Shown: positions 46,374 to 55,707 of the stretch, in pieces | Layout: each line of letters starts with the position of its first letter | Position numbering within the stretch: position 1 is the first letter of the stretch | Origin: Laspinema palackyanum D2c | Lineage (GTDB): Bacteria; Cyanobacteriota; Cyanobacteriia; Cyanobacteriales; Laspinemataceae | Reading direction: 5' to 3' | Length of the DNA stretch: 64,000 nucleotides | Assembly (NCBI RefSeq): GCF_025370875.1 | Contig: NZ_JAMXFD010000014.1 | Location: 62,001 to 126,000, forward strand | The notes under the pieces: model-generated | Databases searched by the model: none | The model's input: only the letters and a program-made list of their open reading frames with translations | What the model was told of the DNA's origin: nothing | Position numbers and translations under genes: made by a program

Positions 46374-46472
46374 AAGTGCATCAAATAAAATCAAGCCGCT
46401 CCCATGACTCCACTTCACCTTCCTCCCCTCTCCCCAAAGGAAACTACGAGCCTATTACCTAATAATTTATAT

Positions 46473-47075
46473 CTATAAAAATAATTTCACCATCGTGGTC
46501 AAAGAGGTGCCTTGAGATTCATCCGTAAATCTCTCCAATTGCCACCCGATTTTTCCTTGATAATCATTGAGAATCGTTAAATAACCCAAGCTTGAATTGC
46601 TCCGGTCGTCAGCCTCTGCATTCTTTTCCAACTGTTCCAGATACAACTGTTCAGGGTCGCCGACACTTAATCGTTCAATGAAGGCCCGCAAATCAGCCGC
46701 CTGTTGTCCATTTATACCATTCTTGGTCATTAGGATAATCGAATCTTCATATAAATGAATTTGAAGGGTGGTGGGATGGGGCAATGTAGAATCACTAAAT
46801 TTCATAGCGTTTTCTAACAATTCATTGGCGATATAGTTCACGCTCTCAGCGCTTTCTGCTTTTTTATGACAGGGATTCTCCGGGTTTCCATTTTCTCCAA
46901 AAAATGTAGATAAGTAATTAGCTACAAAGTCCGCTGATAAGCCATTATTTCGCCATCGCTTTTTAATAGAAGCCGAACTGGGGGAGAATCCCAGAATTAA
47001 ATACTCGGTGCCCAGAGGCGGATTTGGAATGAAATCTCCGAATATCTCAATCATAGTATGGGGGTCTGTGTTCAT
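46473..47075 (-). CDS. GHKL ATPase-like protein (histidine-kinase-type ATP-binding domain)
   Basis: 200 residues. The central part carries an N-box ANELLENAMKFS typical of the GHKL ATPase fold (histidine kinases, anti-sigma factors such as RsbW, and SiaB-type kinases); a Gly-rich region SSLGYLTILNDY and a final strand GTSLTTMVKLF complete it. No HisKA dimerisation domain or membrane segment, so a stand-alone serine/threonine switch kinase of partner-switching type is plausible; DUF6272-like is my nearest match. The partner (STAS protein or phosphatase) is not in the window. The gene is AT-rich. Confidence 0.7.
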   Translation of the reverse strand: MNTDPHTMIEIFGDFIPNPPLGTEYLILGFSPSSASIKKRWRNNGLSADFVANYLSTFFGENGNPENPCHKKAESAESVNYIANELLENAMKFSDSTLPHPTTLQIHLYEDSIILMTKNGINGQQAADLRAFIERLSVGDPEQLYLEQLEKNAEADDRSNSSLGYLTILNDYQGKIGWQLERFTDESQGTSLTTMVKLFL

Positions 47076-47552
47076 TGAGGGGATGGGACAATATAGAAAA
47101 AAACATACCCATTGCTACTCGACAACTCTAAACTCTAAATTACCCTGGTCAGGGAGCCGATTATTCATCTGCTGCCCTCAAAGTGTAGGGGTGGGTTCCA
47201 TTGTGATCGGACCCCTGAGACTTAAATCTCCCTTGGTCCTGCTGTTCCGGCGGATTCCCCTTCCGATAATAGAATCTATTGATGCCCTACATTCTATTAT
47301 CTACCTGTAACGACCTCCTGATGGGATCTGCATCCTTTCCCTTTGACAGGATTCCCAGTTAGCAGCTAATCATTGATACAATTTATCTTTGAAAAGTTCC
47401 CCAATTGGAAAAATTAATCTACCCTTTGTTATAACACTTGTCTGAAGATTCGGGGTTGCGCCTACCCGCTATGATAGAGCGAGTCTTGACGGAATTGGAC
47501 CCTCTTTTGATCCGGGGGAGGATCTGGCAACCGATGAGCAATAGGAGGCAAG

Positions 47553-47600
47553 ATGCTCCTACGGATTAATGGTCTTGTCAGCAGGATTAAGACTCACTAA
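47553..47600 (+). CDS. Micro-ORF 1 (15 residues)
   Basis: ATG at 47553 with a perfect AGGAGG (47543-47548) four bases upstream. Peptide MLLRINGLVSRIKTH. Its stop is 12 bases before micro-ORF 2. The combination of consensus ribosome binding site and two linked followers suggests real translation, perhaps of leader peptides. Confidence 0.45.
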   Translation: MLLRINGLVSRIKTH

Positions 47601-47612
47601 AGAGGCTAATCT

Positions 47613-47645
47613 ATGCTTGATTTCAAGAGGTGCGGGTTGTGCTGA
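47613..47645 (+). CDS. Micro-ORF 2 (10 residues)
   Basis: ATG at 47613 with AGAGG 7 bases upstream. Peptide MLDFKRCGLC, with a CxxC ending. Its TGA overlaps the ATG of micro-ORF 3 by one base (TGATG). Translation is inferred. Confidence 0.4.
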   Translation: MLDFKRCGLC

Positions 47646-47692
47646 TGAGGGGTGAGCCTGGGAAATCTCTTTCATCTGTAACGATCTCTTAG
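47645..47692 (+). CDS. Micro-ORF 3 (15 residues)
   Basis: Begins within the stop of micro-ORF 2 (TGATG) and could be translated by termination-reinitiation. Peptide MRGEPGKSLSSVTIS. No family known. Confidence 0.35.
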   Translation: MRGEPGKSLSSVTIS

Positions 47693-47755
47693 CTATCGAT
47701 ATTTCTTTTATAGAGAGTACCTCGGAGTCCTTCGGATCTAACAGACTCGGAGTGG

Positions 47756-47941
47756 GTGCTAGAAAATAAGCGATCGCTCGTGTTTCACCCCGGAAAGAAT
47801 AGGGTTAAGGATATTTTGCTACGCCTCACTCACTTTCTCCATGCAGGGGTTCCTTTTTTACAGAAAATGCGCCAAAATTCTGTTAGAGTCCAGAACAAAG
47901 CATCTCTGAATCCAGGACTTTTGGAAAAACTGGGTTCCTGA
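47756..47941 (+). CDS. Possible small ORF
   Basis: 61 codons starting at a TTG or GTG-type codon (first codons read LENKRSLVF). Basic, no signal peptide. No ribosome binding site of note; a terminator starts 25 bases after its stop. May be chance within an untranslated RNA. Confidence 0.25.
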   Translation: MLENKRSLVFHPGKNRVKDILLRLTHFLHAGVPFLQKMRQNSVRVQNKASLNPGLLEKLGS

Positions 47942-47965
47942 ATTTAACCCTCCCCAGCCAAAAAC

Positions 47966-48004
47966 AACAATCCCGCCAGCACAAGTCTGGCGGGATTGCG
48001 TTTT
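47966..48004. terminator. Orphan rho-independent terminator
   Basis: ACAATCCCGCCAG with a 7-base loop and CTGGCGGGATTG(C), then TTTT; the other strand ends in a T-rich tract too. No conventional gene ends here on the plus strand, so it most likely closes the micro-ORF transcript. Confidence 0.88.
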
Positions 48005-48256
48005 ATATCCCTTTACTAAAAAGACCTACTGGCCTATCTAATTCTATTAAGTATCTTAAAAGTTGAATATAATTAACCTTGCCAAGAGGTGCTGTAGCTT
48101 AAAATACAAAATTCAGTTTTTTTGGCACAGCCCGGTTTGGATCCAGGGTGAGGACAGTCTGAGTAGATTGTTGAAATCAAGGCGATCGCTTCCTTCGGAA
48201 ATGGATCTACAGCAGCCGAATAAACAGGGAGTCATCTGCGATGGAGTGAACTGTTT

Positions 48257-48448
48257 ATGAAACGGCTGTTTTGGATTAGCATCATGGGTTTATCTGCAAC
48301 CCTCATAGCGGCGGTACAAATTAAATCTCAACCCTTAATTTTATGTGATTATGAGGTGCCTCCAGTCTGTAGTGACCCCAGCGGATGCCACCCGGAACTC
48401 GTCTGCTCACCGTTGTCCGAGGCGATCGCTTCGGCGCGGAAAAATTAG
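48257..48448 (+). CDS. Small secreted cysteine-containing protein
   Basis: 63 residues. Signal peptide MKRLFWISIMGLSATLIAA, then a mature part of about 40 residues with four Cys (LCDYEVPPVCSDPSGCHPELVCSP) in a spacing that could form two disulfides. GGAG about 11 bases upstream of the ATG. No family recognised. HIP1 site in the 3' part. Confidence 0.55.
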   Translation: MKRLFWISIMGLSATLIAAVQIKSQPLILCDYEVPPVCSDPSGCHPELVCSPLSEAIASARKN

Positions 48449-48868
48449 GGGGTTCCAATGCTCAGTGCTAGATTTAACAAGGGTTTCCGGGTTGTGAGCC
48501 AAAAAGGACCATCACCGAATGCGATCGCCCCAGTGGGGAGTCTCCTCTACATCGGCCAAAGCACGTCAAAAGCACGATCAATAAATTGGGTACAGTGACT
48601 CCCACTTAGAGGGAATGGAAATTTGGGGTGATGCTTCATCCTTAACGTTGCAAGTTCGGCCCTAAATTCTGCTGGAAAGCTGTAGAACCCGTCGGAGTAA
48701 TAAACCCGAGTCATTTTGAGGATTCTGGGTTGAGAGTTCCCGGCGGTCCAAACTTTTGGAAAAACTGAATCTGGATTATTCAAAAACCTAGGCGATCGCC
48801 TCTTGAAAAACCCCTACATTCCCAGGGTTATTGAGGCGATCGCCTAGGTTTTTGCATCCTTTAATCCT
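48449..48868. other. Intergenic region
   Basis: About 420 bases. A 78-codon frame on the minus strand (48547-48783) looks random. The only clear feature is the long inverted repeat at 48781-48854. Confidence 0.4.
48781..48854. repeat. Long inverted repeat with HIP1-containing arms
   Basis: Twenty-two-base perfect arms (48781-48802 and 48833-48854), each containing AAAAACCTAGGCGATCGCCT or its complement, around a 30-base loop. Placed 15 bases after the nadK stop, so it may end that transcript. Confidence 0.85.
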
Positions 48869-49789
48869 TTAATGGCGGTGATTATTATTATATTTAATTC
48901 TCGCCCCTGCCCATTGTAACTTTTCCCGTAAGGTCTGATAATAGGAATAATTTTCCTGTAAAATAATAAACTTTGCCCGACAATCTGCCATTCGGACATC
49001 CACCCGATGTCCCGGCCAAATTGAAGTAGCCATTACCCCATCCATCCACAATTTTGTACTCAAATCCGGGTCTGCTAAAGGCCAAATACTGACCACGGCT
49101 CCTGGGGGCAACACAATCGGACGACTGGACAAACTCAGGGGACAAATGGGAGTCACGGCGATCGCCTCCATCCCATCATGCATAATCGGGCCATTTGCCG
49201 AAACCGTATAACAGGTTGAACCCGTAGGGGTTGCCACAATCAGACCATCTCCCTGATACTGATCCACCACCTCCCCATCAATTTCCATTTCCAGAATCGA
49301 GGTGATCATCCGGTCTGCTGCTGCCGGTTTAACACACATTTCATTTAAGGCCAAAAAGCGATCGCTCGCCGGTTTCATATTCGTATGATGACCCTCATAA
49401 ACCCGTCCTTGGAGCATCATTCGGCGTTGAATCGCATAGCGGTCTTCTAACAAGCGATCCCAAACTCGTTCCGTATCTTTAAACTCCTCAAAGTGTTCCG
49501 TAATAAACCCCAGATGCCCGCCCACATTAACCGCCAACATCGGAATTCCCTCCGGAGCCAGTTGTCGAGCCGCTGCTAGGGCCGTCCCATCCCCCCCAAA
49601 CACCACAGCCAAATCAATTGGACTGGTCGAGGAAGCCAAAAAAACGGGATAGGGATTATCCTTAGACCCACTGGGTCCTACTAAAACATGACACCCGCGA
49701 TTTTCCAACTCCCGAGCGCATCGATCGGCCCACCGTCGAGATAGGTCATCTCCGGCTTTATGAGCAATAATTGCATTTTTTAGCTGCAC
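48869..49789 (-). CDS. nadK: NAD(+) kinase
   Basis: 306 residues. The ATP-NAD kinase signature GGDGTALAAA follows VVFGG; further FGGDG, VNVGGHLGFITEHFEEF, LNEMCV and GDGLIVATPTGSTCYTVSANGPIMH blocks that bind NAD. It makes NADP+ from NAD+ with ATP, linking to photosynthetic electron flow. It lies directly downstream (about 330 bases) of the ndh cluster on the same strand, a layout seen in other cyanobacteria. Cyanobacteria often have two nadK genes; this matches the slr0400-like type. Confidence 0.92.
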   Translation of the reverse strand: MQLKNAIIAHKAGDDLSRRWADRCARELENRGCHVLVGPSGSKDNPYPVFLASSTSPIDLAVVFGGDGTALAAARQLAPEGIPMLAVNVGGHLGFITEHFEEFKDTERVWDRLLEDRYAIQRRMMLQGRVYEGHHTNMKPASDRFLALNEMCVKPAAADRMITSILEMEIDGEVVDQYQGDGLIVATPTGSTCYTVSANGPIMHDGMEAIAVTPICPLSLSSRPIVLPPGAVVSIWPLADPDLSTKLWMDGVMATSIWPGHRVDVRMADCRAKFIILQENYSYYQTLREKLQWAGARIKYNNNHRH

Positions 49790-50114
49790 TTGAGACTAAC
49801 CCCCTAACCGTTTTATTTTTTTCTGGGCATTCATTAGTTTATCCAGTCAGCCCATGAGCTATTGTACGAATTCCTACGGTTTATCACCCTGGAGCGATCG
49901 ATTTATCCTCCATTCAGGTGATCTCTTCCTGACTCTGGTTGTCGGAACCCCTCACCTCTAAATCTCCTCAAAATATCCTCCTTGAGGATGCTGATTGCAC
50001 CATTCCACCGAAACTGAATGGCAGTCCCAAACAGCCTCACCCAAAAATTAGAAACCGGGTCTCTTTTAAAAAACCCGGTTTAATAGAGTCATAGCCTCGC
50101 GAAGCAGACTCTTC
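49790..50114. other. Intergenic region between ndhE and nadK
   Basis: About 325 bases. Contains the terminator listed at 50052-50083 and nothing else recognisable. Confidence 0.5.
50052..50083 (-). terminator. Terminator after ndhE
   Basis: AAACCGGGT, an interior of about 13 bases, and ACCCGGTTT. On the minus strand the stem is followed by a moderately T-rich tract. It should end the ndhA-I-G-E transcript. Confidence 0.7.
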
Positions 50115-50426
50115 TTACCATTTCAGGAGATTGAACTGTTCCATATCCACCGTATCCCGGTTCCGATAGATCGCCAGGACGATCGCCAAACCCACTGCCG
50201 CTTCCGCCGCCGCCACAGTAATCACAAACACCCCAAAAACCTGACCCTTAATTGTAGCGGAGTCCAGGAAATTAGAAAAGGCGATTAAATTCAAATTCAC
50301 GGCATTTAACAAGAGCTCAATCGACATCAACACCCGGACAGCGTTGCGACTGGTAATCAAGCCATAAATGCCAATGCAGAACAAGGCGGCTGCCAAAACT
50401 AAAAAGTATTCGAGTTGCAGTTCCAT
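50115..50426 (-). CDS. ndhE: NAD(P)H-quinone oxidoreductase subunit 4L
   Basis: 103 residues, three membrane helices ([59 protein letters not shown]), the NuoK/NdhE family. The Glu residues within TM2 and TM3 (IELLL, AAEAAVG) are the conserved proton-path residues. It is part of the membrane arm of cyanobacterial NDH-1, which drives cyclic electron flow, respiration and CO2 uptake in thylakoids. Last gene of ndhA-I-G-E. Confidence 0.95.
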   Translation of the reverse strand: MELQLEYFLVLAAALFCIGIYGLITSRNAVRVLMSIELLLNAVNLNLIAFSNFLDSATIKGQVFGVFVITVAAAEAAVGLAIVLAIYRNRDTVDMEQFNLLKW

Positions 50427-50530
50427 TAATCCTCATCAGTATCTTACTAGCGTTTGAATGATTAAGGGGCGATGAAATTCACCCCTTAAAACGGTAAAAG
50501 TTCAAAACCTTGGATGTCCTTTTACCCCGT

Positions 50531-51157
50531 TCATTCTTGGGTTTCCACCCGATTTCCCCGGAGAGCCGGGACAGGTGTGCGGGGACGTTCCGGCAGTTTC
50601 AAATCCAGTTCCGCTGAATCGATTTGAGCTTTTCGCTCTGGCGGAATCAACTCCCGACGGGCCAAAATAATTGCGCCGACCATTGCCATCAACAACAGTA
50701 CAGAAGCTAATTCAAACGGCAGTAAAAAATCGCTGAATAAATGTTCTCCAATCTGCACAACGGTATTTTCTGCCGTTGCCGCAGTCGGTGTCACGGCCCA
50801 AGGAGTTGAGAGGACCATCGTGCTTAACAACGCGAATAATCCCAAAGCGACGAGGGCTGTTGCTCCCCGCCGGATCCAGTAATTGGGAAGGTTTGTAAAA
50901 TCCTCCTGTTTGTTGACCAGCATGATGGCAAACAAAATCAGCACATTAACGGCACCGACATAAATCAAAATCTGGGCCGCTGCTACAAAATCAGCATTGA
51001 GCAACAGATACAAACCGGCCATGCTGATAAACACACCGCCTAATAGAAAGGCCGAATAAACGACCTGAGACAGGAGGACGACACCCAAGGCTGCTCCTAT
51101 CATCATCACGGCCAGCAGGCCAAACGAAACTATCTGAACGCCTTCCGCTAAATTCAC
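50531..51157 (-). CDS. ndhG: NAD(P)H-quinone oxidoreductase subunit 6
   Basis: 208 residues, five membrane helices, NuoJ/NdhG family (SFGLLAVMMIGAALGVVLL; AQILIYVGAVNVLILFAIMLVN; FLLPFELASVLLLMAMVGAIILA). The C-terminal about 40 residues are charged and extra-membrane (LPERPRTPVPALRGNRVETQE). Membrane-arm subunit of NDH-1. It is separated from ndhI by 120 bases with a low-complexity TTTGTCC tract and from ndhE by about 100 bases. Confidence 0.95.
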   Translation of the reverse strand: MNLAEGVQIVSFGLLAVMMIGAALGVVLLSQVVYSAFLLGGVFISMAGLYLLLNADFVAAAQILIYVGAVNVLILFAIMLVNKQEDFTNLPNYWIRRGATALVALGLFALLSTMVLSTPWAVTPTAATAENTVVQIGEHLFSDFLLPFELASVLLLMAMVGAIILARRELIPPERKAQIDSAELDLKLPERPRTPVPALRGNRVETQE

Positions 51158-51169
51158 TGTATTTGTCCT

Positions 51170-51215
51170 TTGTTCTTTGTCCTTTGTGCTTTGTCGGGGG
51201 TCATTTGTCTGGGGT
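51170..51215. repeat. Low-complexity TTTGT tract
   Basis: Repeats of TCCTTTGT, TTCTTTGT and GCTTTGTC within the gap between ndhI and ndhG. Simple sequence; no clear role. Confidence 0.6.
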
Positions 51216-51280
51216 CATTGGTTTGGACCATTCTTCATTTTAAGTGAAACTATCCCCTAGGATTCTTTGACAAATTTCCC

Positions 51281-51892
51281 CTATTTTTCTGTTTTTTCTG
51301 TGGATTGTTCTTGTTCCATTTGTTCCCGAATTTCTTCGGGACGTAGACCCGCACGACGAGAGTTTGGGGGCAAATCATGGGGAGAGATCACGCCTTTGGG
51401 TAGATAGGCGAGTTCTCTGAGGGGGGTCACCATTGGATCGTCAGTGACCTTGTACGGTAAGCGTCCCATTGCCACGTTATCAAAATTCAATTCGTGGCGA
51501 TCGTAAGTGGAAAGTTCGTATTCTTCCGTCGCGGAGAGACAATTGGTCGGACAGTATTCTACACAGTTGGCGCAGAAAATACAAACGCCGAAGTCAATAC
51601 TGTAGTGTTTGAGCTGTTTCTTTTTGGTTTCTTTGTTGAATTCCCAATCCACCACGGGCAGGTTAATCGGACAAACACGGACGCACACTTCGCAGGAAAT
51701 GCACTTATCAAATTCAAAGTGAATCCGACCCCGATAGCGTTCGGAAGGAATTAGTTTTTCGTAGGGATATTGCACGGTCACCGGACGGCGGCGCATATGG
51801 TCAAAGGTCACGGAGAGTCCTTGACCGATATATTTGGCCGCTTGAACGGTTTCTTTGGCGTAGTTGCTAACTTGGTTAAGGAATTTGAGCAT
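51281..51892 (-). CDS. ndhI: NAD(P)H-quinone oxidoreductase subunit I (ferredoxin-type)
   Basis: 203 residues. Two tandem [4Fe-4S] motifs, [13 protein letters not shown] and [13 protein letters not shown], in the NdhI/NuoI fold, with an N-terminal membrane-associated helix ([19 protein letters not shown]). It carries electrons (from ferredoxin in cyanobacteria) towards plastoquinone in the NDH-1 peripheral arm. Middle gene of the cluster. C-terminal tail rich in Glu and Gln. Confidence 0.96.
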   Translation of the reverse strand: MLKFLNQVSNYAKETVQAAKYIGQGLSVTFDHMRRRPVTVQYPYEKLIPSERYRGRIHFEFDKCISCEVCVRVCPINLPVVDWEFNKETKKKQLKHYSIDFGVCIFCANCVEYCPTNCLSATEEYELSTYDRHELNFDNVAMGRLPYKVTDDPMVTPLRELAYLPKGVISPHDLPPNSRRAGLRPEEIREQMEQEQSTEKTEK

Positions 51893-52002
51893 AGTGTTCT
51901 CGGCGATGACTGCTAGGTGATAGGGAGTGGTGACCTGAAGTCAAGATGAAGTTAAGCGATCGCTCAATCACTGGGCAGTTTTTGAACGAAAGAAAAGCCC
52001 GC

Positions 52003-53121
52003 TTACCCACCAAAGGCAACGGGAAAGGCCAACTTTAAGGCGGCAGTTAAGAGCAGATTGACCAGAGAAACGGGCAGGAGGAATTTCCACCCTAAATCGA
52101 GGAGTTGGTCAATGCGAACGCGGGGTAAGGTCCAGCGCATCAGAATGGCGAGGAAAACAAAGAAGTAAGCCTTGAGCAGGGTCATGGTGATGCCGAGGGT
52201 TCCGGTAATCACTTGCAGCCAAGGGGTGGTTTCGCTGACACCCAGCCACTGTCCTAGGAGTTCTACGGGGATCGGAGATTCCCAGCCACCCAGATAGAGC
52301 ACGGCGATTAGGAGTGCCGAGAGGACGAGGTTGACGTAGGAACCCAAGTAGAACAGGGCGAATTTCATGCCAGAATATTCGGTTTGATATCCGGCGACGA
52401 TTTCTTCTTCTGCTTCAGGGAGGTCAAAGGGTAAGCGTTCGCATTCCGCGAGGGCCGCAATCCAGAAGATGATAAAGCCTAGGGGTTGCCGCCAGATGTT
52501 CCAACCGAAAATGCCATAGCTGGATTGCTGTTCCACAATGTCGAGGGTGCTCAGGCTGTTGGACATCATCACGACTGCCAGCACACTGAGGGCCAGGGGA
52601 ATTTCATAACTGATGGACTGGGCGGCAGCGCGCAAGCCACCGATCAGAGAGTATTTGTTATTGGAGGCATAACCTGCCATCAGTAAGCCGATCGGCTGAA
52701 TGCTAGAAAGGGAAATCCATAAAAAGATGGCCACCCCGACATCGCTAATGATGAGATTTTGTCCAAAGGGGACGATCAGGAAGGAGGCGAACACGGGGAC
52801 TACCACCAGGACGGGCCCGAGGGTAAAGAGGATGGGGTCAGCTTTCGCTGGGAGGATATCCTCTTTGAACAAGAGTTTGAGACCATCGGCGGCAGGGGCT
52901 AAGATTCCCAAGGGGCCGATGTATTCTGGGCCGATGCGCTGTTGGACCGCAGCAGAAATTTTTCGCTCTAGCCAGACGGTTACAAGCACGCCAATTGTGG
53001 CAACAACTAGCATGAGCACCATAGGAATTGGCATCCAGATGGCTTTTGCTGCTCCCGCCGGAAGGCCCAAATCTGCGAGCGCTTTTATAAAACTTCCTTG
53101 TAGGTCTATACCTGGGTTCAT
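52003..53121 (-). CDS. ndhA: NAD(P)H-quinone oxidoreductase subunit 1
   Basis: 372 residues, eight membrane helices, NuoH/NdhA family. Conserved sections [56 protein letters not shown] and [24 protein letters not shown] lie at the quinone-binding site between the membrane and peripheral arms. First gene of ndhA-I-G-E; the gap to gltA upstream (about 480 bases) contains a MITE-like element. Confidence 0.97.
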   Translation of the reverse strand: MNPGIDLQGSFIKALADLGLPAGAAKAIWMPIPMVLMLVVATIGVLVTVWLERKISAAVQQRIGPEYIGPLGILAPAADGLKLLFKEDILPAKADPILFTLGPVLVVVPVFASFLIVPFGQNLIISDVGVAIFLWISLSSIQPIGLLMAGYASNNKYSLIGGLRAAAQSISYEIPLALSVLAVVMMSNSLSTLDIVEQQSSYGIFGWNIWRQPLGFIIFWIAALAECERLPFDLPEAEEEIVAGYQTEYSGMKFALFYLGSYVNLVLSALLIAVLYLGGWESPIPVELLGQWLGVSETTPWLQVITGTLGITMTLLKAYFFVFLAILMRWTLPRVRIDQLLDLGWKFLLPVSLVNLLLTAALKLAFPVAFGG

Positions 53122-53606
53122 GCTTCCTATTGAGAGTGTGAAGATTTCTTACGACTCGGTTAAATGCAATAACAGTATAACGCTCGATGGACGCCAGAAC
53201 TCTGGGAGAGGCTTGAGTTTCAGTGTTTAGGGAGCATCTCCATTTTTTGAAGAGACCTAACTCCCCAGCCCCCTTACCACCTCTGATCAGGCCCTCTCCT
53301 ACAAGGAGAGGGAGGTATAAGGAATGAATGTCTTTTCACGGAAGGGGGAGAAAGAGGTCAATTCCCCCCCTCCAGCAATAAAAAAATTGGATTATTCTCC
53401 CTTTTGTAAAAGAATAGGGCCTGATCAGAGGTAGAGAAGCGGAGAGTTAGGCAACAAAAAGCCCTCAGATTATGACAATCCAAGGGCAATGGTGGCGATC
53501 GCGCCTAGATGGATGATTCTCCTTAAAAGAAAAATCGGGACTCAGACCCAACCCGTGAGTAGAGGTCCCTCCAGTCCAGACTCGACCTAATTCCGTGGCG
53601 ATCGCT
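53122..53606. other. Intergenic region gltA-ndhA
   Basis: About 480 bases holding the inverted-repeat element at 53279-53432 and the ndhA promoter. A short open frame at 53465-53812 is a shadow of gltA. Confidence 0.5.
53279..53432. mobile_element. MITE-like inverted-repeat element
   Basis: Outer inverted repeats of 17 bases, ACCTCTGATCAGGCCCT (53279-53295) and AGGGCCTGATCAGAGGT (53416-53432). Just inside the left arm is a second hairpin, CCTCTCCT-ACA-AGGAGAGG. No coding content. Target-site duplication not clear. Confidence 0.5.
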
Positions 53607-54764
53607 TTAACGTTCGGCGATCGGAATATAAGGCGCGTTATGAGTTCCGGTATAAATTTGGGTCGGACGGTAAATCCGGTTTTCACCCAGTTGCTCTTTC
53701 CAATGAGCCAACCATCCTGCCACCCGGGAAATCGCGAAGATTGGCGTAAACAAATCCGTAGGAATCCCCAACTTCCGATAAACCAGACCCGAGTAAAAGT
53801 CCACATTGGCATAAATGCCTTTGTAAGCGAGTTTTTCCTCCACCACTCGCTCCAGCTCTACAGCAATGTCATAATAATTATCCCGGCCAAACTTCTCAAA
53901 CAATTGTTCAGCGAGACTTTGGAGGATAATCGCTCGAGGATCCTTAACTTTGTAGACCCGGTGACCGAACCCCATAATCTTAGATTTAGTCTTCAGACAG
54001 TTTTCAATGTAGGGTCGGACATTTTCAACCGAGCCAATGGCCTCTAACATATCAATCACTTCTTCATTGGCCCCCCCATGTAAAGGACCAGCCAGAGTTC
54101 CCACCGCTGAAGCTACCACCGCATAAGGGTCCGTCAAGGTGGAAGCCGTCACCCTTGCTGAAAATGTCGAAGCATTGATGGTATGTTCTGCATGAAGAGT
54201 CAGGCAGATGTCGAACACACTAGCCTCTAGGGGATCTGGCTCTTGTTCGGTCAGCATATACAGAAAGTTGGCCGAATAGTCCAGATCGTCCCGAGGTTGA
54301 ATCGGGTCATTCCCTTTCCGCATCATTTGGAATGCCGCCACCATTGTAGGAATTTTTGCCAACAACCGGACCGCAGCAGCGCGAATATAGGCTGGATCGT
54401 CTAAAGCCCGACGGGAATAGAATAAGCCGAGGGCAGCAGCTGAGGCTTGCAGGGCGTCCATCGGGTGACCGCTTTCGGGAAAACATTTCATCATGTCCCG
54501 AATGCGATATTTAATGCGGCGGTGGTAGCGAATTTCGTTCTCAAATGCGTCGAGTTCGTCCTGGGTCGGGAGTTCACCCCAGATCAATAAATAGGAGGTT
54601 TCCAGAAAGGTGCTTTTGAGGGCCAGCTCTTCGATGGGAATATTGCGATATTCCAAAATTCCTTTCTTCCCATCCACAAAACTGATACTGGATAGGGTGA
54701 CCGGAACGCCTTCTAACCCGGGCTTAAATTCAAAACCGGTCTTTAGTTCGTCCGCGACAGTCAT
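53607..54764 (-). CDS. gltA: Citrate synthase
   Basis: 385 residues, type II-like bacterial citrate synthase. Catalytic residues visible: the His in LAGPLHGGANEEV, the His in KIMGFGHRVYK and the Asp in VDFYSGLVYRKLG. N-terminal GLEGVPVTLSSISFVDGKKG fits the methylcitrate/citrate synthase family start. Condenses oxaloacetate and acetyl-CoA in the cytosol, entry of the incomplete cyanobacterial TCA cycle. On the same strand as the ndh genes but separated from them by the MITE-like element. Confidence 0.95.
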   Translation of the reverse strand: MTVADELKTGFEFKPGLEGVPVTLSSISFVDGKKGILEYRNIPIEELALKSTFLETSYLLIWGELPTQDELDAFENEIRYHRRIKYRIRDMMKCFPESGHPMDALQASAAALGLFYSRRALDDPAYIRAAAVRLLAKIPTMVAAFQMMRKGNDPIQPRDDLDYSANFLYMLTEQEPDPLEASVFDICLTLHAEHTINASTFSARVTASTLTDPYAVVASAVGTLAGPLHGGANEEVIDMLEAIGSVENVRPYIENCLKTKSKIMGFGHRVYKVKDPRAIILQSLAEQLFEKFGRDNYYDIAVELERVVEEKLAYKGIYANVDFYSGLVYRKLGIPTDLFTPIFAISRVAGWLAHWKEQLGENRIYRPTQIYTGTHNAPYIPIAER

Positions 54765-55013
54765 AGGTTTAGCCTTCGCTGTAATTAAATATCTTCAAGC
54801 TAACTTATCAGATCTCCTTGGACTGTTCCTGCTTTTACAAAAATCCTTTATAGAGCAGCCCCTGAACATCCACCGCAGGTAAGGGGATAAAAGGTTTGGA
54901 TTTCAATGCTTTCAGAGCTTGGGGTGCAGAAATCACGCCGGAGGACGGACGACTGGTTAGTGATGAATTGATGATTTAGGTAACCCATCATCCATAACCA
55001 ATCAGCAATTAAT

Positions 55014-55526
55014 TTATAGCAATAATTTGGGGGAGGTCAGCCAAAATAGAGAGCTATTGCCCACCGGATCCCCAGTTTCAGGGATGACCAACCCAATCAC
55101 CCCAGCTTTTTTGAGGAGCAGTCCTTCTTTGGCTTCTCCCCACACCAAAATTTCTGCCCAGTTGCCCTGATCCGGCTGATGTCCGACGAGGGCCAAACAA
55201 TGGCCGCCATTTTGACGCCATTGTTGATACCAGTTCAGCCAGTTATTGATATCGCCATTCGGGACCAGGGAAGTGGATTCTTTAATCTGATGCCCCAAAC
55301 CAGCGGTTTGGAGAATATCCGCCGTTTGCATTGCCCTCAGCAGAGGACTGGTCAAAATCAGCTCGAAATGAATATTCAAATGATGCAGACGGTTGGCGAC
55401 TTTCCGGGTTTTTTGAATCCCCTCCTTGGTGAGCTGGCGCTTCTCGTCAGGGACATGATCTGCCCGGTTTTCGGCGATCCCATGCCGGATAAAATAAACT
55501 TTAGAGGGTGTTTTCATGAATCTCAT
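55014..55526 (-). CDS. sixA: SixA-type phosphohistidine phosphatase
   Basis: 170 residues, histidine phosphatase superfamily. Catalytic FIRHGIAENRADH at the N-terminus, LTSPLLRAMQTADIL and the second His in LVGHQPDQGN. SixA removes phosphate from His residues in phosphorelay proteins (EIIANtr or HPt domains). ATG at 55526 has AGGA four bases upstream; a second ATG at 55517 is possible. Same strand as gltA with about 250 bases between; a role in signal transduction or PTS-like control is inferred from the family. Confidence 0.88.
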   Translation of the reverse strand: MRFMKTPSKVYFIRHGIAENRADHVPDEKRQLTKEGIQKTRKVANRLHHLNIHFELILTSPLLRAMQTADILQTAGLGHQIKESTSLVPNGDINNWLNWYQQWRQNGGHCLALVGHQPDQGNWAEILVWGEAKEGLLLKKAGVIGLVIPETGDPVGNSSLFWLTSPKLLL

Positions 55527-55707
55527 TTTCCTGGTGAGGCTGGATTCCGGAGGGCGAAACCGTGAGCTAGACCGGAGAAATATTGCCCCGGTTGGAAACT
55601 GACCCAGGGGCCCAGAATGCCCCCGAGGGATATTTTCCTAAAGCGCCCCACTTGGGTTTAAGCTCTTGTGGAGTCGGGTTCTAGGGGTTGTCGTCAATGC
55701 CTAAAAA

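Larger units (their letters stand above)
47076..48256. other. 1.2-kb region without conventional genes
   Basis: Contains three chained micro-ORFs (47553-47692), an ORF of 61 codons (47756-47941) that may be chance, and an orphan terminator (47966-48004), all listed separately. The stretch 47076-47460 upstream of the GHKL gene and 48005-48256 hold nothing I can identify. A TATGAT near 47470 could be a -10 element for the transcript. Confidence 0.4.

Noticed and set aside
47008-47310. 100-codon ORF overlapping the GHKL gene start
   Set aside because: It runs antisense into a supported gene and its predicted protein has no features.
48547-48783. 78-codon minus-strand ORF before the inverted repeat
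   Set aside because: No start signal, motif or codon bias of a gene; probably chance.
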